Origin: G963422445 sp963422445
GTDB lineage: Bacteria > Pseudomonadota > Alphaproteobacteria > Thalassobaculales > Thalassobaculaceae
Direction of reading: 5' to 3'
Length of the DNA stretch: 64,000 nucleotides
Assembly (NCBI GenBank): GCA_963422445.2
Contig: OY729512.2
Coordinates: 4,960,001-5,024,000 of the forward strand
Below are positions 62,851 to 64,000 of the stretch, one piece after another. The notes under the pieces were generated by a model. The model did no database searches. It had not been told where the DNA came from and saw only the letters and a list, made by a program, of their open reading frames with translations. Each line of letters starts with the position of its first letter. The first letter of the stretch is position 1. Both the position numbers and the translations under genes were made by a program.

Positions 62851-63795
62851 ATGAGCGTAACCCATCATCTCGCCGCATCTCCGGCGACAGTGCATTGGGG
62901 GTTCTTCGACGCCGCCCTCGATCCGGTGCTCGAAATCGCCTCCGGTGATATCGTCACGATCGAATCCGTTTCGGGTGGCCCGGAGACCCTGCCAAGCGAT
63001 GGGTATCACATCCCTCCCGAATTGCTGACGATCCACGCCGAAGTCCCCCAGGTGATGCAAGGTCACATCCTGACCGGACCGATCCGTATCGCTGGCGCCA
63101 AAGCCGGGCAGGTTCTGCAGGTCGACATCCTCGATGTCGGCTTGCGTCAGGACTGGGGGTACAATTTCGTGCGGCCGCTCGCCGGCGGCTTGCCCGGAGA
63201 ATTCGAGGAAACAACCCGGATGACAATCCGCCTTGACTCAGCTGCGCAGGAAGGAGAGTTGCCCTGGGGCACCCGCCTGCCGTTGCGGCCATTCTTTGGC
63301 GTCATGGGCTGCGCGCCGCCGCCGATCTGGGGAATGATCAGTTCGATCCAGCCGCGCGCCCACGGCGGAAACATGGACAACAAGGAACTGATCGCCGGAA
63401 CCACGCTCTATCTGCCGATCTTCGTCGACGGCGCAAATTTTTCCGCCGGAGACGGTCATGGCTGCCAGGGCGACGGTGAAGTCTGCGTGACCGCCATCGA
63501 GACCGCGCTCAGCGGCCGATTTCGCCTGACCGTGCGCGACGACATCAGTCTCGACCTGCCGCGGGCCGAGACTGATCGGGCCTATATCACCATGGCCTTC
63601 GATGAGGATCTCGACGACGCGGCACGCGAGGCACTGCGGCAGATGATCGCACTGATTGTGAGCCGGACCAATCTGAATCGCGCCCAGGCCTACGCCCTCT
63701 GTTCGCTCGCGGCCGACCTCCGGGTCACCCAGATCGTCAACGGCAACAAGGGTATCCATGTGGTTCTGCCGAAATCGGCATTGTCGACAGCATGA
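62851..63795 (+). CDS. Acetamidase/formamidase family protein
   Basis: A 314-residue amidase of the FmdA_AmdA family, hydrolysing formamide, acetamide or similar short amides to the acid and ammonia in the cytoplasm. Family features are VHWGFFDAALDPVLEIASGD near the N terminus, HILTGPIRIAGAKAGQVLQV, RPFFGVMGCAPP, the conserved HGGNMDNKELIAGTTLYLPI and the acidic metal-site-like GDGHGCQGDGEVCVTAIET. ATG at 62851 with GAGGGAG upstream. A deacetylase-like gene starts 13 bases after its stop, so the two form an operon, perhaps for the breakdown of an N-carbamoyl or ureide compound. Confidence 0.9.
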   Translation: MSVTHHLAASPATVHWGFFDAALDPVLEIASGDIVTIESVSGGPETLPSDGYHIPPELLTIHAEVPQVMQGHILTGPIRIAGAKAGQVLQVDILDVGLRQDWGYNFVRPLAGGLPGEFEETTRMTIRLDSAAQEGELPWGTRLPLRPFFGVMGCAPPPIWGMISSIQPRAHGGNMDNKELIAGTTLYLPIFVDGANFSAGDGHGCQGDGEVCVTAIETALSGRFRLTVRDDISLDLPRAETDRAYITMAFDEDLDDAAREALRQMIALIVSRTNLNRAQAYALCSLAADLRVTQIVNGNKGIHVVLPKSALSTA

Positions 63796-63808
63796 TGGGA
63801 GACCGGGA

Positions 63809-64000
63809 ATGTTGAAGGATCACGGCCGTTACCTCTACTCCGGCCTCCCATCGCGACCGCGGTACGAATGGCCCAATGGCGCCAGGGTCGCGGTCTATGT
63901 CGCAATCAACATCGAAGCCTTCAGTTTCGGTGAAGGCAAAGGGGCGGCCATTGCGCCACCGGACCAGGCCGTCAGCCACAGCATCTATTCCTGGCGCGAT
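63809..64000 (+). CDS. Polysaccharide deacetylase / allantoinase (PuuE)-like protein, cut by window end
   Basis: Only the first 64 residues are in view: MLKDHGRYLYSGLPSRPRYE, then WPNGARVAVYVAINIEAFSF and SHSIYSWRD. The order YEWPNGARVAVYVAINIE followed by a YSWRD motif is characteristic of polysaccharide-deacetylase-fold hydrolases related to the cofactor-independent allantoinase PuuE and to peptidoglycan or chitooligosaccharide deacetylases. ATG at 63809, 13 bases after the formamidase-like gene. The coupling to an amide hydrolase favours a ureide or amide-degrading role over cell-wall modification, but this is inference. Confidence 0.75.
   Translation, partial: MLKDHGRYLYSGLPSRPRYEWPNGARVAVYVAINIEAFSFGEGKGAAIAPPDQAVSHSIYSWRD

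Noticed and set aside
1..64000. CRISPR array, rRNA or tRNA genes
   Set aside because: No regularly spaced short direct repeats were seen, and no tRNA cloverleaf or rRNA-like sequence was noticed while reading; a tRNAscan run was not possible.

Overview
The window is GC-rich DNA whose gene content (TRAP transporter, BCCT carrier, methylmalonyl-CoA mutase pair, PobA, SufE with a NifU-like protein, DksA-type zinc finger) points to a metabolically versatile alphaproteobacterium, perhaps Rhodospirillales-like. That placement is inference, since no rRNA or tRNA gene was seen. The density of insertion sequences and decayed genes suggests a genome undergoing IS expansion, as in recently host-associated or small-population bacteria.

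Layout. 1-2.4 kb: the tail of an IS5-like element, an intact IS630 copy and a broken AAA-ATPase-like gene. 2.7-8.2 kb: an ordinary minus-strand block (ornithine/lysine decarboxylase, amidase, Uup, PaaI-type thioesterase, MDR dehydrogenase). 8.6-15.0 kb: a 111-bp MITE, then an IS nest splitting one AAA_14/DUF4143 ATPase pseudogene, then an intact IS5/IS1182-type element. 15.4-33.1 kb: a catabolic region with acyl-CoA synthetase, DksA-like protein, Ldh-type dehydrogenase, AhpD-like protein, enolase-superfamily dehydratase, hyuA-hyuB, SDR, TRAP dctPQM, and a second, opposing hyuA-hyuB pair. 33.6-41.7 kb: IS debris around a BCCT transporter and two tandem mosaic P-loop ATPases. 41.9-44.3 kb: pobA and two VOC proteins. 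44.6-46.9 kb: more IS. 47.1-54.8 kb: a minus-strand block with NifU-like, SufE, a DSD1-family PLP enzyme, MeaB, MutB and MutA. 55.4-58.9 kb: broken IS elements and an AAA ATPase pseudogene carrying the second MITE. 59.2-60.3 kb: an MFS transporter. 61.5-62.6 kb: a broken IS630. 62.9-64.0 kb: formamidase-like protein and a polysaccharide-deacetylase/allantoinase-like protein, cut by the window end.

How the genes may work together. The 19-33 kb region looks like uptake (TRAP) plus opening of cyclic amides or carboxylation (two Hyu pairs) plus dehydration and oxidation of an organic acid (enolase-superfamily protein, SDR, Ldh). The mutAB-meaB block is the propionyl-CoA to succinyl-CoA route with its chaperone.

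Most unusual items: the 111-bp MITE, present twice in opposite orientation and each time with its own perfect 8-bp target duplication; the tandem ATPases sharing a nearly identical ~790-bp core between diverged ends; and a three-layer IS nest in which one element landed exactly between the ribosome binding site and start codon of another element's transposase.
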